A DNA stretch of 64,000 nucleotides from Amycolatopsis antarctica. GTDB lineage: Bacteria > Actinomycetota > Actinomycetes > Mycobacteriales > Pseudonocardiaceae. The notes below the pieces were generated by a model. It searched no databases and was not told the origin of the DNA. It saw nothing but the letters and a program-made list of their open reading frames with translations. Below are positions 62,424-64,000 of this stretch, in pieces; positions within the stretch are counted from its first letter, which is position 1; every line of letters begins with the position of its first letter. Both the position numbers and the translations under genes were made by a program. The stretch is from contig NZ_NKYE01000009.1 in assembly GCF_002262875.1 (NCBI RefSeq), forward strand, positions 186,001 to 250,000, in the 5' to 3' direction.

Positions 62424-63101
62424 TCACCAGCCGCGTTCGCGCCATTCGGTCAGGTGGCCGCGTTGCTCGCCGAGCGTGGAGTCGTCGCCGTGGCCGGGGT
62501 AGAACCAGGTCTCGTCCGGGAGCTGGTCGAAGATGCGCGAGGAGACGTCGTCGAGCAGGGTGGCGAAGTCCTCTGGCGAACCCGTCTTGCCGACGCCGCC
62601 GGGGAACAGCGAGTCGCCGGTGAACAGGTGCGGGTGGCCCGCGGGGTCGCGGTAGAGCAGGGCGATCGACCCGGGGGTGTGCCCGCGCAGGTGGATGACC
62701 TCCAGCGTGCACTCGCCGACGGTCAGCGTGTCGCCGTGCTCGACGAAGTGGTCGGGCGGGACGGGTAGCGGTTCCGCGTCCTCGGGGTGAGCCGCCGTGT
62801 ACGAGCCGTTCGCGCCGGCGACCGCGCCGAGCGCCTGCCAGTGATCGGGATGCTGGTGGGTGGTGACGACGGTACGCAGGGCGGGCCGGTCCGGGCCGTG
62901 CCCGATCAGGTCCGAGATGCGCTCCGGGTCGGCGGCCGCGTCGATCAGCAGCGCTTCGTTGCTGGCCCGGCACACCAGCAGGTAGGCGTTGTTGTCCATC
63001 GGACCGACGGAGAGTTTGGTGATCGTCAGCGCGTCGAGTGTGCGCCGCGCGGCGTCGCCGCCCCGGGCCACGTGACCGGTGTACTCCTCTGCGACATTCA
63101 C
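62424..63101 (-). CDS. Metallo-beta-lactamase-fold hydrolase (glyoxalase II-like), 225 aa
   Basis: The dinuclear metal motif THQHPDHW (residues 81-88) is complete, with GHTPGSIAL, the bridging Asp in TGDSLFPGG, and the last His in YPGHGDDSTLGEQ, close to glyoxalase II and persulfide dioxygenase. It is cytosolic. GTG 63101 has TACGGT 6 nt upstream, so it is leaderless. This gene commonly lies beside uvrA in actinomycetes as far as I recall; no functional link is known. Confidence 0.93.
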   Translation of the reverse strand: MNVAEEYTGHVARGGDAARRTLDALTITKLSVGPMDNNAYLLVCRASNEALLIDAAADPERISDLIGHGPDRPALRTVVTTHQHPDHWQALGAVAGANGSYTAAHPEDAEPLPVPPDHFVEHGDTLTVGECTLEVIHLRGHTPGSIALLYRDPAGHPHLFTGDSLFPGGVGKTGSPEDFATLLDDVSSRIFDQLPDETWFYPGHGDDSTLGEQRGHLTEWRERGW

Positions 63102-63381
63102 CTCGCCACCGTAGCCTTTGACCGGCGCCACCCGGCGACCGGAATCCCGGAATGCGGGTGCCGCCGCGGACGTTGCACGGGAGGCCGGCCGCGCCACCGC
63201 CGCCCGTCTCAGGGAGCCGGGACGCGTTTTTGTCGGAGGGTCGACTTAGCATGGTCGCGGCAGGCCGTATCGCCGTTCGTCCCATGACGGACCCGCCCGT
63301 GACGAACCGTCCGTGGTGGATCCCGTGCCGAACCGCTCGCCCCGAATCGCCTGCACGGAACAGCTAGGAAGGGAATCTCGC
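63102..63381. other. Intergenic region with the uvrA promoter region
   Basis: About 280 bp between divergent genes. It contains a TAGCAT box (63247-63252) facing uvrA but no good -35 and no GAAC-n4-GTTC SOS box. No small gene is supported. Confidence 0.45.
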
Positions 63382-64000
63382 GTGGCTGATCGCCTCGTAG
63401 TTCGCGGTGCCCGCGAACACAACCTCCGTGGCGTGGACATCGACCTCCCGCGGGACAGCCTGATCGTGTTCACCGGCCTGTCCGGTTCGGGCAAGTCGAG
63501 CCTGGCCTTCGACACGATCTTCGCGGAGGGCCAGCGCCGCTACGTGGAGTCGCTGTCCGCCTACGCCCGGCAGTTCCTCGGCCAGATGGACAAGCCGGAC
63601 GTCGACTTCATCGAGGGTCTCTCGCCCGCGGTCTCCATCGACCAGAAGTCCACCTCGCGCAACCCGCGATCCACCGTGGGCACCATCACCGAGGTCTACG
63701 ACTACCTGCGGCTGCTCTACGCCAGGGCGGGCAAGGCGCACTGCCCGAAGTGCGGCGAGCGAATCAGCAAGCAGACGCCACAGCAGATCGTCGACCAGGT
63801 ACTGGACATGGCCGAGGGCACCCGGTTCCAGGTGCTCGCGCCGGTGGTGCGCGGGCGCAAGGGCGAGTACCTCGACCTGTTCTCGAACCTGCAGCAGCAG
63901 GGCTACTCGCGCGCCAGGGTCGACGGGACCGTGTATCCGCTCACCGACCCGCCGAAGCTGAAGAAGCAGGAAAAGCACGAGATCGGCGTGGTGATCGACA
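63382..64000 (+). CDS. uvrA: Excinuclease ABC subunit A, N-terminal part (runs off the window)
   Basis: The start [19 protein letters not shown] is typical UvrA. Walker A GLSGSGKS is at residues 32-39, followed by the conserved [17 protein letters not shown] and [20 protein letters not shown] segments and the first zinc-binding CPKC. UvrA finds bulky DNA damage and loads UvrB. GGAAGGGAA lies about 8 nt before the GTG. Only about 206 residues fall in the window. Confidence 0.97.
   Translation, partial: MADRLVVRGAREHNLRGVDIDLPRDSLIVFTGLSGSGKSSLAFDTIFAEGQRRYVESLSAYARQFLGQMDKPDVDFIEGLSPAVSIDQKSTSRNPRSTVGTITEVYDYLRLLYARAGKAHCPKCGERISKQTPQQIVDQVLDMAEGTRFQVLAPVVRGRKGEYLDLFSNLQQQGYSRARVDGTVYPLTDPPKLKKQEKHEIGVVID

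Noticed and set aside
63102-63381. SOS box upstream of uvrA (and uvrB)
   Set aside because: Looked for GAAC-n4-GTTC-type sites in both promoter regions; none found. GAACAGC near 63357 lacks the second half.
1-64000. CRISPR array, tRNA, rRNA, insertion sequence or prophage
   Set aside because: No regular spacer-repeat series, no tRNA-like cloverleaf, no transposase, integrase or phage structural genes were seen.

Overview
The window is very GC-rich chromosomal DNA from an actinomycete. The rpsA-coaE-uvrB-uvrA neighbourhood, frequent GTG starts, many leaderless-type promoters, DUF402, DUF5685 and mycothiol-type DinB proteins, and ESX/WXG-like genes all fit Actinomycetota. The family Pseudonocardiaceae (Amycolatopsis, Saccharomonospora or a relative) is my best guess, but it is inferred from gene content and no rRNA is present. 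I saw no tRNA, rRNA, CRISPR array, insertion sequence or prophage.

Layout. 1-2.6 kb: a YhgE/Pip membrane protein with a degenerate ATPase partner under a TetR-like operator. 2.7-5.4 kb: two GNAT acetyltransferases and a methyltransferase. 5.4-9 kb: rpsA with a strong terminator, a 70-residue small protein, and a coaE-UPF0157 fusion. 9-15.8 kb: one leftward operon joining an ABC-2 exporter, two paralogous GT39 glycosyltransferases and a NarL-type sensor/regulator pair. 16-23 kb: SRPBCC, methyltransferase, DUF402, DUF5685 with a cysteine-rich tail, uvrB and a lone GT1 glycosyltransferase. 23-27.2 kb: an accessory zone with decayed DinB/MDMPI genes, one intact MDMPI-type protein and an orphan methyltransferase whose leader looks like a complete tryptophan attenuator. 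27.3-31.3 kb: an ABC permease plus a hydrolase-ABC ATPase fusion. 31.4-37.3 kb: TerC behind a yybP-ykoY riboswitch, an S9 peptidase, a GNAT, a RES/HTH toxin-antitoxin-like pair and an ASCH-like protein.

37.2-45.2 kb is a coherent sugar regulon: an RbsABC-type importer, a LacI regulator, and a divergent isomerase-kinase pair. Two TTGACA promoters carry nearly identical LacI-type operators at +1. 45-57.5 kb: methyltransferase, toroid-like protein, AraC and WYL regulators, a PLP enzyme, two SDR proteins, small proteins, a sigma-like protein, secreted endonuclease I, a cysteine desulfurase-like enzyme and a pseudo-receiver regulator. 57.8-64 kb: rnhA, a stand-alone LigD polymerase domain, a three-gene ESX-like set, a tract of broken genes, a metallo-beta-lactamase-fold hydrolase and the start of uvrA.

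Two observations stand out. First, the methyltransferase leader at 24.46-24.65 kb encodes a 15-residue Trp-Trp peptide with mutually exclusive hairpins. Second, the palindrome GTCCACWGTGGAC recurs inside genes, every time in the frame that reads Ser-Thr/Ile-Val-Asp.
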